In this document: positions 23,603 to 35,046 of the stretch, piece after piece
Position numbering within the stretch: position 1 is the first letter of the stretch
Layout: every line of letters starts with the position of its first letter
Assembly (NCBI GenBank): GCA_025766275.1
Contig: JAFKAC010000087.1
Location: 62,001-126,000, forward strand
DNA length: 64,000 nt
Direction of reading: 5' to 3'
DNA from: Lactarius indigo
Taxonomy: Eukaryota; Basidiomycota; Agaricomycetes; Russulales; Russulaceae
Made by a program: the position numbers and the translations under genes
Notes under the pieces: generated by a model
The model's database searches: none
Seen by the model: only the letters and a program-made list of their open reading frames with translations
What the model was told of the DNA's origin: nothing

Positions 23603-24039
23603 TGTCATGGTCACGTGACATTGTGACATCACATCACACAGCGTGCGTTCAAACATCTTGACCTCGAAAGTTTTACAGAAGAATCGGACTCGTCAGAGCA
23701 CGCCTTATGGTGCTCATATCACGTATTATCACGTAGCAATCGATAGGTGATGTGGCTTGCAGAAAATGGCCCCTGAAAACCTCAGTATGTACGACTATAA
23801 GATGTAGCTGGTAGAGTAGTACGATTGCTTGTCTACTCTTAGTTCTTGAATCCAAGCTAGTTTGCCTTGTCCTTAAAAACCCGTGTGCCCCTCCCTTCTC
23901 CCTTGCAATACTCTTAGAGTTGAGCCAAGGTACCCCAAAACTCGACTTTGTGTTGAAACACAAAGTCCCGACTCTACACGATTGTCGAGCTCAGCTCCAT
24001 TCACAACTTAGCAACGTACGGTCCTTTGGAACCGTAACA
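23603..24039 (+). repeat. E2 3' LTR (437 bp)
   Basis: It is uninterrupted. Compared with the 5' copy it differs at 17 places, all CpG/TpG/CpA. In three places the 5' copy has one decay product and the 3' copy the other (for example CA versus TG). Confidence 0.95.
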
Positions 24040-24044
24040 CTGAC

Positions 24045-24340
24045 GCTGTACAGCACGTCATCCAATGCAGCATCTCCAGCTTTGCTAGCCCCCACAGCGC
24101 CTGACTCTCCCATCTCTCCCAACCCCTCTGCCACTGACACCACTGCCACTGCTACCACCACTGCAGCTGCCAGTCCCCCCACTCCTGCTGCAGCTGCTGG
24201 TGCTGCCGATGCCACCCCTGCAATCACCCCCTCCCTCCGTTGGCGCTTGCAACCTGCACGATGCCTTGTGCCAGTTGTGGAGGTGCCAATGCCCTCACAC
24301 TTGGCTCTGTCATCCTCTCGGCAGCATTCTGGGGTTTCAG
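24045..24340 (+). pseudogene. Host gene 2, 3' part, Ala/Thr/Ser/Pro-rich
   Basis: It continues in frame from 16313 after removal of E2. It encodes a low-complexity Ala/Thr/Pro segment and then LRWRLQPARCLVPVVEVP. It is interrupted again at 24340 by solo LTR A. Before that insertion the frame would have run only two or three codons further to a TGA. No domain was recognised. Confidence 0.45.
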
Positions 24341-24961
24341 TGATGAACAGCAAAGACATAACCAATACTCACAGAGGCAAAGAGTCTGTGGTGAGATACT
24401 AGTTGCAGCTGGTTAGCAGCAGAGGGGATGTCAAGCAGGTGAAGCAGAAGTGTCTGGCACACAAGCAGTGAGAACTGATGTGGTTTCATTAGAGAGAAGA
24501 GGCTTACCTGGCACACAAGCAGTGAGAACTGATGTGGACCAGGAGCATACATGGTACTCTACTTATACACTTTCTGGTAGTGACACTGTACAAGGGATGT
24601 AACACTAAGTCATGCAGTACAAGGAAGTATTGTTCTACAAACGGACAAAGGAGTGGATGTTCTGAGAACAAGGGAAGAAAGAATAAGGAGAGTCCAGAAG
24701 CAAATGATATCATAGTGACATCATAATAAGGATAAAGCTAAGTACGGAACAAAGGAAAGTACAAAGACAATATACAACGCAGAGTCCGGATGTATGATGT
24801 CATAGAAGTACAGTGATGTCATGTATGATGCAATGATAAGTCCAGATTGTACAGATCAAATAATATCTAATCTACAAGTTCTGTGTATCTAATCTAAAGC
24901 AGTCCATGCTGCAAGTCCGGTCTGTATGAGCTGCTAAGTGCGCAAGGGTCACTTATCAACA
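24341..24961 (-). repeat. Solo LTR A (621 bp)
   Basis: On the minus strand it runs TGTTGATAAGTG...TGTTCATCA. A perfect TTCAG duplication flanks it (24336-24340, 24962-24966). It is the same family as LTRs B and C, with a TATA box (TATAAGTAGAG on the minus strand, near 24565) followed by two near-identical 28-bp blocks that flank an intron-like GTAAGC...CAG segment. Confidence 0.95.
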
Positions 24962-24966
24962 TTCAG

Positions 24967-25512
24967 CAGCTTGACAAGGTCACTGGCTGACAAAAGTAGT
25001 GTCGGTAATGACGGATAGGGAATTTCGGATAAGGTGATTTTCTGTAAACATGGTGCAGATCCCCCCAAAACTTTAGCAGGAAGGACCGGTGCAATTCCAC
25101 CATTCGAGTGAATGTATAGATGCGCCAGCACTGTGAATGGCTCCTGCATTGATGTGACCATCTGTCCCAACTGCGAGCCTGTTACTTCGAGCCTGACATC
25201 ACATACACGATCGTTATGCTCAAGTGTGGCGATGACATTGCCTTCATCGTAAGGTGTAATTCTTCTCCCAGAATAGCAATAATCAAGGACAATGGAGAAC
25301 ACCGGCCAGATATCGAGGTCTTCCCTGACAGGAGTTCCGTACATACAGATAATTTGGAGATCGAGGCGGAGTGGCGATGCAAATATGATTTGTTGCCATC
25401 TTTGACAGACCTGCGCGAGTAAGTGCCATTCCCATACAGGGTGGAGGTTGTAGTCGTGATCGTTTCAATAGAAATCAAATATTTCGAGCAAGACGTTCTC
25501 TGGGAGCACGCA
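24967..25512 (-). pseudogene. F-box protein gene fragment
   Basis: F-box proteins recruit substrates to SCF ubiquitin ligases. The fragment starts with an F-box (LPENVLLEIFDFY, then HLLAQVCQRWQQIIFASPLRLDLQ) and continues as the N-terminal part of a typical mushroom F-box/LRR protein (SAPCLQKITLSEIPYPSLPTLLLS). An in-frame TGA at 25467-25465 sits inside the F-box where CGA (Arg) is plausible. The gene is cut at LVKLL by the target site of LTR A. The sequence beyond LTR A is antisense to host gene 2, so it was already truncated. Confidence 0.8.
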
Positions 25513-26715
25513 GGTTGTCATTGTGTGCCTGTAACTCTCTCCTGTGTCACACAAAGTCAGTACTAGTTGCAATCACCACGCAGGGTGCTGAAGGACACAC
25601 CAAGAGCGGCTACATTTTTTTGCTTGCAGCGACCTTGAGCAACATTTCTGATGTGGTGTAGGGTGATGCCAGAGGATAGATCATGTGGAAGGGAGAGAAA
25701 AGGAATGCTAGTCAAAGATCAGAAGTGCCGGTGAGTACCTAATCGATTGATAGGCACCGAACACACCTGGGAGAGCCAATTGATTGGAGCATTTTAGAAG
25801 AACTTGGGAGGGAGGATGGATGATGGCTGATTGAAGATCAACAGAAATAATTCAGTCGATCAGTCTAGTAATGTGAGTGAACGAAGGCCTTAAAGAAACC
25901 TCAGAGTACCCATTGTGGTTGACGAACTGTGTACAAAAGATGCCTAGACAATACAAAGAAACATCTAGGCGGCGGCGCAACAGAAGTCTTGTAGTTGCTA
26001 TTGTAGAGAAGGATCGTGTTGCACCGCATAAACGAACGTGTAAACAACACCCTTAGCTATTGGCTGATAAGATCCAGACAAAAGAATGAGGCCGATGATT
26101 ACGGGAACAACTAGGCTAGTCTTTGCAGGGTCTTTGGTGATGTACGTCATTGGTGAAACTGGTGAAGCGGCACTGCCACACTGGACACGGGTCGGGTTAC
26201 CTGACAAACCTCCCATGACCTAGTCTCTCCCATCATATCTCTAGCCCTGGTCTGAAGCTCTGAAGGTCAGAAGATGGAATTCTGTGCCAGATTGTGGAGT
26301 CAGGTGCCAACTGGATCAGGGTACATTGTATACTGCAATATACTGCATGGTCCTGGCACACCAGCAATTACTCAATCACAATTGATGCACTCTCAAACGA
26401 TGTCCTCACCTCTATCATGAAGAATTCTTTGCGACTTACCGTGCGAGAGTGGGGTGGATGGTGGTGGCAGACATGTACACATACGCTGAATGCTACCTAC
26501 CCATTCCCTTCAGTTCCCCCTTCCAGAGGCAAACAGTTGGCCACTCTTCACTCTCCGGCCTTCCTTCCTATTTTTTTACTGTTCATGTGCCGAATTACTC
26601 AAGGGTACGTCTTTTAAACATATTATTTGGTTTTCTTCGAGTTGACACACAAAAGCTTTTCCAGCTTTCATCCAGACAGACTCGGTTGCAGTGTTGGATA
26701 TCTGGTGTCTTTCCT
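25513..26715. other. No convincing gene; one short hydrophobic ORF
   Basis: A 72-codon minus-strand ORF (25998-26216) contains a hydrophobic stretch (SLVVPVIIGLILLSG) that could be a membrane-segment remnant. A plus-strand open stretch at 26294-26617 has no recognisable motif. Nothing else can be supported. Confidence 0.35.
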
Positions 26716-26945
26716 GCGCATAGTGGTGTCAAAGTTCGGTTCAGTCCAGTTCTTTGCCCCTTGTGGCTAAACTCTGGACCGGACCGAGGGTCCGGTTTAG
26801 GATTTGGCTGAACCCCGAACCGGACCCCAGTCCAGGGTTCACAATGGTCCAGTGCCGGTTCAGGGAGGCTGTGAACCCCAAACCGGACCTGAAGGGGAAT
26901 TTTCGGTCCAGTTCCGGTTCAGGAGGCCGAACCGAACGCTAAATC
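26716..26945. repeat. GC-rich imperfect palindromic element with CCGGTTC/GGTCCGG motifs
   Basis: Reiterated CCGGTTC, CCGGACC and GGTCCGG motifs occur in both orientations. The left side (GTTCGGTTCAGTCC) mirrors the right (reverse complement GTTCGGTTCGGCC). It begins TAGTGGTGTCAAA, similar to hAT terminal sequences as recalled. It could be a MITE or the terminal region of a hAT element. No 8-bp target duplication was found. Confidence 0.45.
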
Positions 26946-27599
26946 GAGGTGTATAAATCATAGAAACAGTTATCATGTATTCTACTACAGCACATGGTAA
27001 AGTCACTCAAAGCTGAAGCTTGAAGCCTCGAAATCCCATTCGTTGCATGCTCATACATGCGTGCCAACTCTTCTTGTACTCCAGTAGACCCCACTGGCCC
27101 TTGGCAACATGTGTTCGCACCTGAGCTAGGATATAAGTGTAAAGTTGAGCGCCAATGAAGGGGTCGGAAAGGGGGGATCGATGTGATGGGGAGGTGGAAG
27201 AAGACAGCGGGGACAGGGCAGTGGGCGGTGAGGAAAGGAAGTAGAGAGGTGTTGGAGGTAGAGAAAAGTTGCTGGAATGCCTGTGTGATACGCATTAGAA
27301 GGAAATCGTGAAAGATACGAGACATACCTTATTGCAGTTGGAAAGTGTGAGGGTGAGCGCTGATTAACAAGCAGGTGTGGAGTCACTGGAATGCCACAAG
27401 TTCATATCGTGAACAAGGCCCTCAAGTTTCAGCGATGAGGCTGCAAGTGTGCTGAATTAAGCACGTACCTGGAACCCCTGGGGGCTGTGCCAGTGGGGTG
27501 AGCGGGGATGAGGAAGGAGGGGAGATATATATCCCAAGAAAGCCAGAGAGCGCTAGCAAGTAGATACCATAACGAGCAGGGTCGGTGATGAGTTGTTGG
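26946..27599. other. No gene recognised
   Basis: Pyrimidine-rich on the minus strand, with open but motif-free frames. It may be part of the repeat that continues to 27780. Confidence 0.3.
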
Positions 27600-27780
27600 C
27601 ATTGATGTAGCATGCTGGTTGAAGCCGGAGTAAGACAGGGAGAGAGAAACTGAGAAGAATGCGGCGCACCTTCTGACAAGCAGGCTGGTCATCAGCCACC
27701 GAAGGTACATGCAATGACCAGGCCCTGCAGCACGGAGAATGGAGAGGAGTGTTCTGAGGCAGGACCCTTGATGACGGCCG
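27600..27780 (-). repeat. Left arm of a diverged inverted repeat flanking the hAT gene
   Basis: Read on the minus strand it matches 31980-32150 on the plus strand. Shared landmarks are TCAAGGGTCCTGCCTCAGAA, TGATGACCA and AAGGTGCGCC, then CTC-rich sequence and a CGGCTTCAACC/CGACTTCAACT end. About 75-80% by eye. Confidence 0.6.
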
Positions 27781-28016
27781 AATGAGAGTGAGCGGGACGA
27801 GAAAAAAGGGGAGACGAGAAAAAAAGGGTGACAAGAGATGATGGCTAGTTGCGGGGCTTCAATTGGGCCGAAAAGAGAAATGAGACAAGTTGGCGACTCA
27901 GCGCTGATATCATGATATTTTCAGAGAAAACGAGCAGTGGAACATGAAACGGACCGTATGGACGAGTATGCTACGGACTAAATATCATATTTATTCTATA
28001 GCTTTATTTTCTAATC

Positions 28017-31000
28017 TCACTGTAATGACTCCAAGATCGAGTCAACGTCAATTGGGTCAATCTCCGTGTCCCCAGCATAGTCAACGTCCAATGATTGTAC
28101 AAGGGTGTCAAAGTGTTCTGCTGCCTGTGTGACGGCAGAGATATGCCCATTCCTGTAAGCGCTCTTGAGTATTTGAAGCCCCTCAAATATTTCCGGGGTC
28201 AGCGAGTTTCTTCGTGAGCAGCCAGTTATCCCCCCACTGCTAAATGCACGTTCCGATGGTGTGGTGGATCCCTGGATTGGGAGGTAATCCCAGGCGATCC
28301 TCTTCAGTGTGGGGTATTTTACATCGCTCTGGGTCTTTGTTTATATCCATTCGTTAAAAGTACGCCGGACAGAAATAAAAGAACTCACCCCCCACCATGA
28401 AACGACGTCGTCCACACTCTCAACCCCAGATTGTAGGTATTGCTTGAGTTCGTCTCAAGGATTGCCATCCGCCTTCTCTTTTTGTTGGAACAACTTGACG
28501 GCCTCCAGAAGGTACAAACCGCCGTAATGGGCCGATGGCTTAGGCATGGGTGGCACGATGGTGTCTTCAGCACACGTTGTAGTTTCCGAAGTAATATGAT
28601 ATTTGTCGAACTAACAAGGTAATATTGGTAAAAACAATTGGGTGTTAAAAAAATCATGTACCACTTCCTCAAGCTCCTTCATAGTGGCGGCATGTTGTTC
28701 GTGATCCCATCGGACTCGGAAATATAGATCCTTGAGATTTGGATTGAGAGCTGGCATAGTCAGCTCAAAATCAAGAAAGAGCACAAACACAAGAACTCAC
28801 CGACACATATGAAATAAGTGACACGTGACCCTTCGACACGAACATACCATTTGCGAAGATTTTTGAGTCCTTCATTCAGCGCATCCTTCAGCTCGCGGTA
28901 TTGAATGTGATCGGCCATGGTTTCCCAATTTTTGATGAGAAACTCGAAAGTTGAGAGGACACGCCAAACGGTCAGGGTGTGCTCTTTCGAGAACGTCTGC
29001 TGAGCGTTGGACAGCTCCTGGTGGAGCGTGAATAATAACAAGAAGGCAACAATTGGAAGAAAAAAACACACTCTCTTATTGAATATTTGATTTTGGCAAG
29101 CTGTTCCCAGTCTTTCTGGGTCAACTGAAAGTCGGCATAGCTCCGCTGCCCACTCAAGCTTGGGACTTGGTCGTTCGCATCTGCGAGCAGAATGAATTGA
29201 TCGATTCCCTGTAGGAAATAGGTGTCAGTGATTGAGATGATGAAAACATGACATGTACCAATCATAGCTTGAGAAACCGGTCAAGGAAGCTGTAGAGGGA
29301 TCCCCAGCGAGTTTGGATCCACATGATAAGTTCCAAGGGCACAGTCCCAACTTGATTGCAGGTCTCTCTGAAGTAGGCTCTGGCCTGCAGCGATTTACGA
29401 ATCTGCAGTGCAACGCACACACATTAGCGTAAACGCAAGTCTGATGTGGAAGGAACTTGCCTGTTTGACCAAGGCGACTGCTTTTCCCAGTGAATTACCT
29501 GAGTCGAAGACTTCCTCGTCCTCGTTCTCATCCTCATTGTCATTAGGATCCTCCAGGTCTGGCCCGGTGAAAGTGTTCCTATAAATGGTGTCAGAGCCCA
29601 GACTGCAACCTTCTGTATGAAGTGCTTTGCTGCGAGGTGGAGCGAGTGCTCCATGCACCTGAGAGTTCAATTAGAAAGTGTTTGGGAATACCTGGATGTA
29701 CCAGGACTTACAACATATCATGTTCCACGGCGCTCCATCCGTCTTCTGTAGCAGCAAGCTTGTTCTGGAGCACGCAAATGGTTGTCCAATTAATGGCTGC
29801 CCCATCACTGGTAAACCAGCCGATCTATGCAGGTTCTGAGTGAGTTACAAGACGAGAGAGACAACGAAAGCGTCACCTTGCCATGAAGCCCGTAGCTGTC
29901 TAGCGTACGAGCCAGGATGTCGGCCATATTCTTACCCATGTGCCTACCCTTGATTTCCTCGAATATGAGTTGTTCACGCCCGAGGTGCCACATGTGTGGT
30001 TGATCTGCTGGTGTGTCTATATAATGGGCTGTGACAGATAAATAAGGGTCTCCAGGTTCCGAGGTCCACACGTCAAAAGTGAACGATATCTTGCCAGGGG
30101 CTCTCTTCATGTTCTCACGCATTCTTCCCTGTGCAATGTGAACACATCTAAGTACCTTGGTGCGAATTGTGTTGCGGGAGGGTATGTCCTTCTCCAAAAG
30201 AGAAGGCCGACAGAACTTGAGGAGGCGGCGAAAAGTGCTGCGCTTGACCAACAAGAATGCCTGAAGGCGAAAGGAGATCAGATTATATGGCATCATAATG
30301 TCCGTAATCACTCACCTCGTCTTTGCAGACAATAAGTTCGATGATGTGGTCGAGTAAACCTGTGGTCGTAAATGGAGGGACCTTTGGTTCGTGAGTGACC
30401 ACACCATCTAAACTTGTCTGGGTGAGGCTACACGAAATGTGAACCGATCATGTAGTGAATATAAGATAGCAGCGATGTACCTGCTGCTGCATGATATGAA
30501 CTGATCATCAAGTGAATATAGGATAGCAGTGACATACCTGCTGCTGCATGAACTAGCAGGAAGGCAAGAGAGGGTGTGGGGATGTGGCTGGATGCCAAGC
30601 ACTTTGCAGCATTTGCGATACAGGTCCACATGATGCCTAAAAGGATCAGAAGATTGCGTGAATAGAGAGTAGTAATTTACCTTGCAATATGCATCTGCAA
30701 AGAGCTCGTGCTTCCTGTCAATATGCATGAGTTCCAATTGATCGAGAGATCCTTCCTTCAAATAACTTCAGCGAAGGAAAACAGGAAAACAAAATAAAAA
30801 TACTCACTCACAGATTGTGCACAAGTGTGCATCGGAGATCTTGCCTGTGACTGGGTGCTTATACTCCTTTTTTCGATTAAAGATAAGGCAGATGTCTGCC
30901 GTAGGGTTTTGTTTCGGTTTGAAGTTCAGGGCCTAACCAATCGATGAGAATATGTACAGAGATGTGAGTAGGGGACATACCTCATGGTCCGCATCTGCCA

Positions 31001-31487
31001 TCGCCCTGATAGACTCATAGTCGCCAGTGGACGCAAGGTTGTCCACATCTTGTGGCTCCATGGAAGCATCACTGTCAGGCACATTGGACAGATCATTCAT
31101 GTCATGTGTTGGCACCACGGAACTGTCATCGTCGTCGTTGCCGTCGTTGCTGTCGTATGATGAGGCATCGTCCATATTGACACTGATCTTGCGTGCGATG
31201 CGCCGATCTTCAGTAGACACACTTGGGGCCTTGCGTTTAGAACCTGGCTTGACACCTCTTGCCACTGCAGAACCCAAAGATGCCTCGGCCTCGGCTGCCT
31301 CAAGAGCTCGCCAAGATGGGCAATGAGCATGTCCTGATCGCCTAGCGCTGACAGCAGAACCACCCAAGCTCTGAGAAGGAAATGGGATCAACTCATCTGC
31401 GTCGAATGTCCAAGTCATCTCTGAGGCATCTTTCAAGGATCCATCAGGTCGGACGGCATGACCCAGATCTTCCGTGTTCGAGGACAT
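28017..31487 (-). pseudogene. hAT-family transposase gene, near complete but broken
   Basis: hAT transposases cut and paste DNA transposons. The ATG is at 31487. An acidic N-terminal region is followed, after an intron (30935-30980), by a BED-type zinc finger (HLCTIC...HIDRKH). The catalytic region includes FTFDVWTS, FTSDGAAINW and the hAT-typical CMEHSLHLAAKHF. The C-terminal dimerisation block is YPTLKRIAWDYLPIQGS...SERAFSSGG (about 28210-28320), and the stop is at 28019-28017. About ten short introns separate the exons. Lesions are a frame change just after AAKHFIQKV (about 29600) and an in-frame TGA near 28460 (GNP-stop-DELKQ), where CGA is likely. Terminal inverted repeats could not be identified with confidence. 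Confidence 0.85.
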
Positions 31488-31925
31488 GGTCTGAAAGGTG
31501 AGTTGGTCGTCGTAGGGACATACCTGGTTTTTATCCTTTTTGCCCCCTCATATCTGTACATTAATGTTGCAGAGGTGAAGACGTGAAGAGCCCTAGTGGT
31601 GAGGTGGTGAGAGGACAGCGTGTAATGGATCCAAAAAAAAGACAGAGGACAACCTGTCGGCCTGACACGTGACTGGGCTTCCCAGATCTGCATTGAGTCA
31701 TGTTTCGTCTATTTTTCCCATCACTTGCTTCGATTTTCAACAAGCTTTCTTTCCTTCCCCCACCATTGTCTTGCCTCTGGTTGCTCCTTCTCTCCTCGTC
31801 AGATGCCCAACCGCTCCGACGTTATCGGCTGTTCTCGACCACCTACACCATAGCCAACAATACCTTGGTCGAAACATCGTCAAGGGTCCCGCATCAAAAC
31901 ATTCCCCTCCATTCTGTCTTGTGGG

Positions 31926-32150
31926 CTGTCATCAAGGGTCTCGCCTTCGGGCTGTCATCAAGGGTCTCACCTTCAGGCTGTCGTCAAGGGTCCTGCCTCA
32001 GAACATTCTCCGCCATCCCCTGTCCTGCAGGCCTTGTTATTGCATACACCTTTGTCGGCCGATGACCACCTGTTTGTCTGGAAAAAGGTGCGCCACGATC
32101 TTCTCATTTTCTCTCTTCCTCTCTCACTCCGACTTCAACTAGTGTCATGT
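31926..32150 (+). repeat. Right arm of the inverted repeat, with a 26-bp triplication
   Basis: 31980-32150 matches the minus strand of 27600-27780. Immediately before it, a roughly 26-bp unit (CTGTCATCAAGGGTCTC) occurs three times. Pyrimidine-rich sequence with open frames but no protein motif precedes it from 31660. Confidence 0.55.
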
Positions 32151-32266
32151 CAACACTGTTTCATGGAACACACTGTAGTCGGCAAAAGGTTTGAATTCGC
32201 CTGTTGTACTATCTATGCACAGGGTTGGCCATTACTCTCTCCAGCCGCTCCTGTCGTTCTGTTCCT

Positions 32267-32945
32267 TTACATGTGTGAGCGCTTCCAGTCCCCCTCCAGC
32301 AGTGGGGCGTTACTCATCATGGCGGTGACCCTCTTTCTAGGTTTGGTATGTTTTTGGGCTTCATCGCTGTCAGGCTCGTCTTTATGGACGTCCCCTAAGA
32401 CAAAACCGGTGTTGGTGCTGTCACTGGTGTTAGCCTGGCCTGAAGCCTGTATATCCGCTCTCCAGTTGGCCCAGGTGTTGGGCCCCTCCGGTACTAGTAG
32501 GGTGGTATTGCACCGCTTGAGGCCTTTAGTGGCATTCCTGGATACAGCAGCAAGGGTGAAGTCTGAGTATTTGGTCTCATCGTCCGAGCATTCAGTCTTG
32601 TCATCTGAGTCTTCGGCCTCATTGTCACCGCTCTGAGACTCACCTGGACAGCTCATAACACTGCTGTCCCCGAGGTCGCCCATCATGCCTGTGGTAGGTC
32701 TAGCTTCATAAGTCATTTTATGCTAGTAGGCCGATTACTCACACTTACTCTGTGTCAGGTTCAGTTTCGCCAGTATCCAAGACCCTGAAAGATTTCATGT
32801 ACATTGAAACGCTGCTCAGGCTGGGAAGTTGAATCCCTGCCACTGATCTTGTTGCTGACTTAGGACCTCCCTCGGTTGTTGCAATCTGCGCAATGGCCAC
32901 CTGACGCTTTGCGTTGGCATCTGATAGATGTTTCCCAACAGGCAT
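32267..32945 (-). CDS. Hypothetical acidic protein, two exons
   Basis: Not recognised. ATG at 32945, exon 1 to about 32745. A short intron starting GTAAGTGTGAG and ending at GCTAG joins in frame to an exon ending at a TGA near 32267. About 200 residues, rich in Asp/Glu/Ser (SGDNEAEDSDDKTECSDDE), with a basic patch (KHTKPRKRV). No membrane segment or zinc motif is seen. The exon phases agree, but the gene lies in repeat-rich DNA and could be a fragment, for instance of a transposon N-terminal region. Upstream (32946-33180) the minus strand holds splice-like signals but no clear further exon. Confidence 0.35.
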
Positions 32946-33180
32946 GCTGGAGGAGACTCAGGGAGGTTGAAAGATGCGTGGCGTAGGGAAAAGAAAAAAG
33001 AAAACAAAGGTACGTCTGTTTCCACCGTCGATAATTCAATTTTCTTATGATACCGCTCGCAATCCCATGTGTCACATCCATGTGTTGCACAATTGAGTTG
33101 GAAGCACCATGACTTCCGGTGTTTCGATTCTTTATGCAACCATCGAAGACACCAGACAGATGTTTGCCTCGGCAGCCTCA

Positions 33181-33819
33181 CACCCCCTTTACGTCCTTAC
33201 AGACACTCTTTGTGTATCGTGTATTCGTGTTTCTCTGCTTATTTGACCACTACACACAATCCTGTCGTCGTCCCTCCCTGCTGGCTCATGTATGTATTGA
33301 TCACTACAAGACCTCCGACACACTTGATTCCGACATTTGAGCTTGGCGGAGTAGGTTCAACATCATGTTCAGACACTGTGGGCATTTTAAGATGTTAAGG
33401 TGGCTTTCATGCTAATTTAATAGAAAACATATTCCAAAAGTGTTTCAAAAATAAGTGCACAAAACATCATGATTACATTCATAATATAGTCAGCAATGAG
33501 TTTAGGATGAAAGTACTTGATACACACTAATTACATTCACAATGAATCCAATCATATGATTCCCATGTGCCCATCAAAGTAATTGACAATGAGTATGGAT
33601 AATCTATCTTAAAGATATTGTGAAAAATATTTTCAATATTATTCAAATATATTCAAGTGCTTCACTGCGAAAATATCTGACACGAGACCTGATGTTGTGA
33701 CATCGTGACTCAATAACATTGAGACTCTCAATATTGAGTCACATGTCCTGTTCAGAAGTCGGAGAGTAGTTGGAGTCTGTCGCTGCGGTCCGGAGGTCGC
33801 AGACAATCCGACAAGAGTC
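33181..33819. other. AT-rich spacer
   Basis: 33400-33700 is markedly AT-rich with ATATTCAA-type repeats. No gene, no terminal repeat and no target duplication was recognised. Confidence 0.4.
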
Positions 33820-35046
33820 GTTTGGCAGTCAGACGACGAACCTGGAGCGGACATGGACACCCGACGCATGCTAGGAGGTCAACGTTCAGTGTCCAATCGG
33901 CTCTTCTGGATGACGCTCGACCGTTGGCACTGACCTCGGGTGATATGTTGGGCTCAACGTTGCACTCCAGTGTCGAGTCTGTCGACCCCTTAACTGTACA
34001 TCTATTTTTGCGCAAGCCTCCCACTGATCTCCAAGACTCTGTCGACGCTCCTCGAGCGATCTCAATTCACCGACCCGGGTTCACCAGACATCGATGAGGA
34101 CGCGTGTCAAAGTTGGGGACATTAAGTTCACGGCAGGTGGTGCCAGCTTGTCGTCCTCGCTAACCAGCTGGCAGGACATTGGCAGTGTTGTCACTGCCTT
34201 CAAACTAGTGGCAGCCACCATCAAGACGTGCCAGGAAGCGTGGTTGATGTGCGCGGATGCAGGCTCTCCGAGGACGACGTCTACTTTGAAAATGTCTTGA
34301 GAATCGCTGGGTCGGCGCTGGTATGTGTTCACACCTTCTCCAGGTTTTAAACATGAAATTTTCTAGAGAACCATTTGTCCTCGCGTCCCAACAATTCCTA
34401 CACCCCTTACTATCGCGACTGTCGCCGTCTCCCAAACAGTCTGCCCCTATCACAGATGTTGTCACTGCAAGCAACATATCCAAGGTACACGGGAACCGAC
34501 TCTACCAGCTTTAGTGGCATTAGACAAGGTGAGTCGGCCTTTGATTGTGAACTCCAGTTCACCCATAACCTCTAGGATGCTCACGCAGATGCTGCGTCAC
34601 TCAGGACTCTTCAAGCCTCAGAGCTCCAGGACTGGATCATTAGCAACAACGGGCTCGCCTTACCAGAGTCGAAGCGCAAGGACGGTACGTTGCAAATTCT
34701 GGACCCGGAACAATGTTAACGAATACTCATTGCACAGATCTCATTTTCAAGTCCCCCGAGTTCGCACAAGTCTCCCAATCATCCATCGACGAAGAGGAGG
34801 GCTCTCATTGGACCTGGCTACTGTACAGTTAAGTCACATCCAGCCACTCGCATCACAGACGTGAATCTGCGCCTGCGCCGTTCTCTGGTTCTACAATGTA
34901 CTGGCAACCCTCTGGCGACAACTTGACTACGGAAGCCATCAAAATCGTCAAAAGGGCTTGCGACAAGCAATCAAGATATTGACCCTGACACTACGCTTGC
35001 CAACATCAACCCCAAAACCCCCATGGAAAGCAGCAACGCTAAATAA
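33820..35046 (+). pseudogene. Decayed member of a mushroom gene family with a SAP-like segment (paralogue of 41081-42718)
   Basis: Frames in order: a segment ending RAISIHRPG, then SPDIDEDACQSWGH with a frame change at about 34127 into FTAGGASLSSSLTSWQDIGSV...AATIKTCQEAWLMC, then a helical segment (ELQDWIISNN-LALPESKRK, about 34620-34680) resembling SAP DNA-binding modules, and ITDVNLRLRRSLVLQCTGNPL (about 34850). Several frame changes and stops remain. The FTAGG block is clearly homologous to the minus-strand gene at 41.1-41.5 kb. Molecular function is unknown. Confidence 0.55.

Larger units (their letters stand above)
16314..24039 (+). mobile_element. E2: complete Ty3/gypsy chromovirus with CCHC C-terminal extension, inactive
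   Basis: The LTRs are 437 bp each (5' copy 16314-17264 once the nested S2 and its target copy are removed; 3' copy 23603-24039). The target duplication is a perfect CTGAC (16309-16313, 24040-24044). The internal region encodes gag and pol in one continuous order. Nineteen in-frame TGA stops, no TAA or TAG before the terminal TAG TAG, and frame changes near 18015, 19300 and 19905 make it inactive. The LTR pair differs only at CpG sites. Confidence 0.95.

Noticed and set aside
24967..24990. F-box gene continuing into host gene 2
   Set aside because: Joined across LTR A the frame enters the antisense strand of host gene 2, so the apparent fusion is a truncation product.
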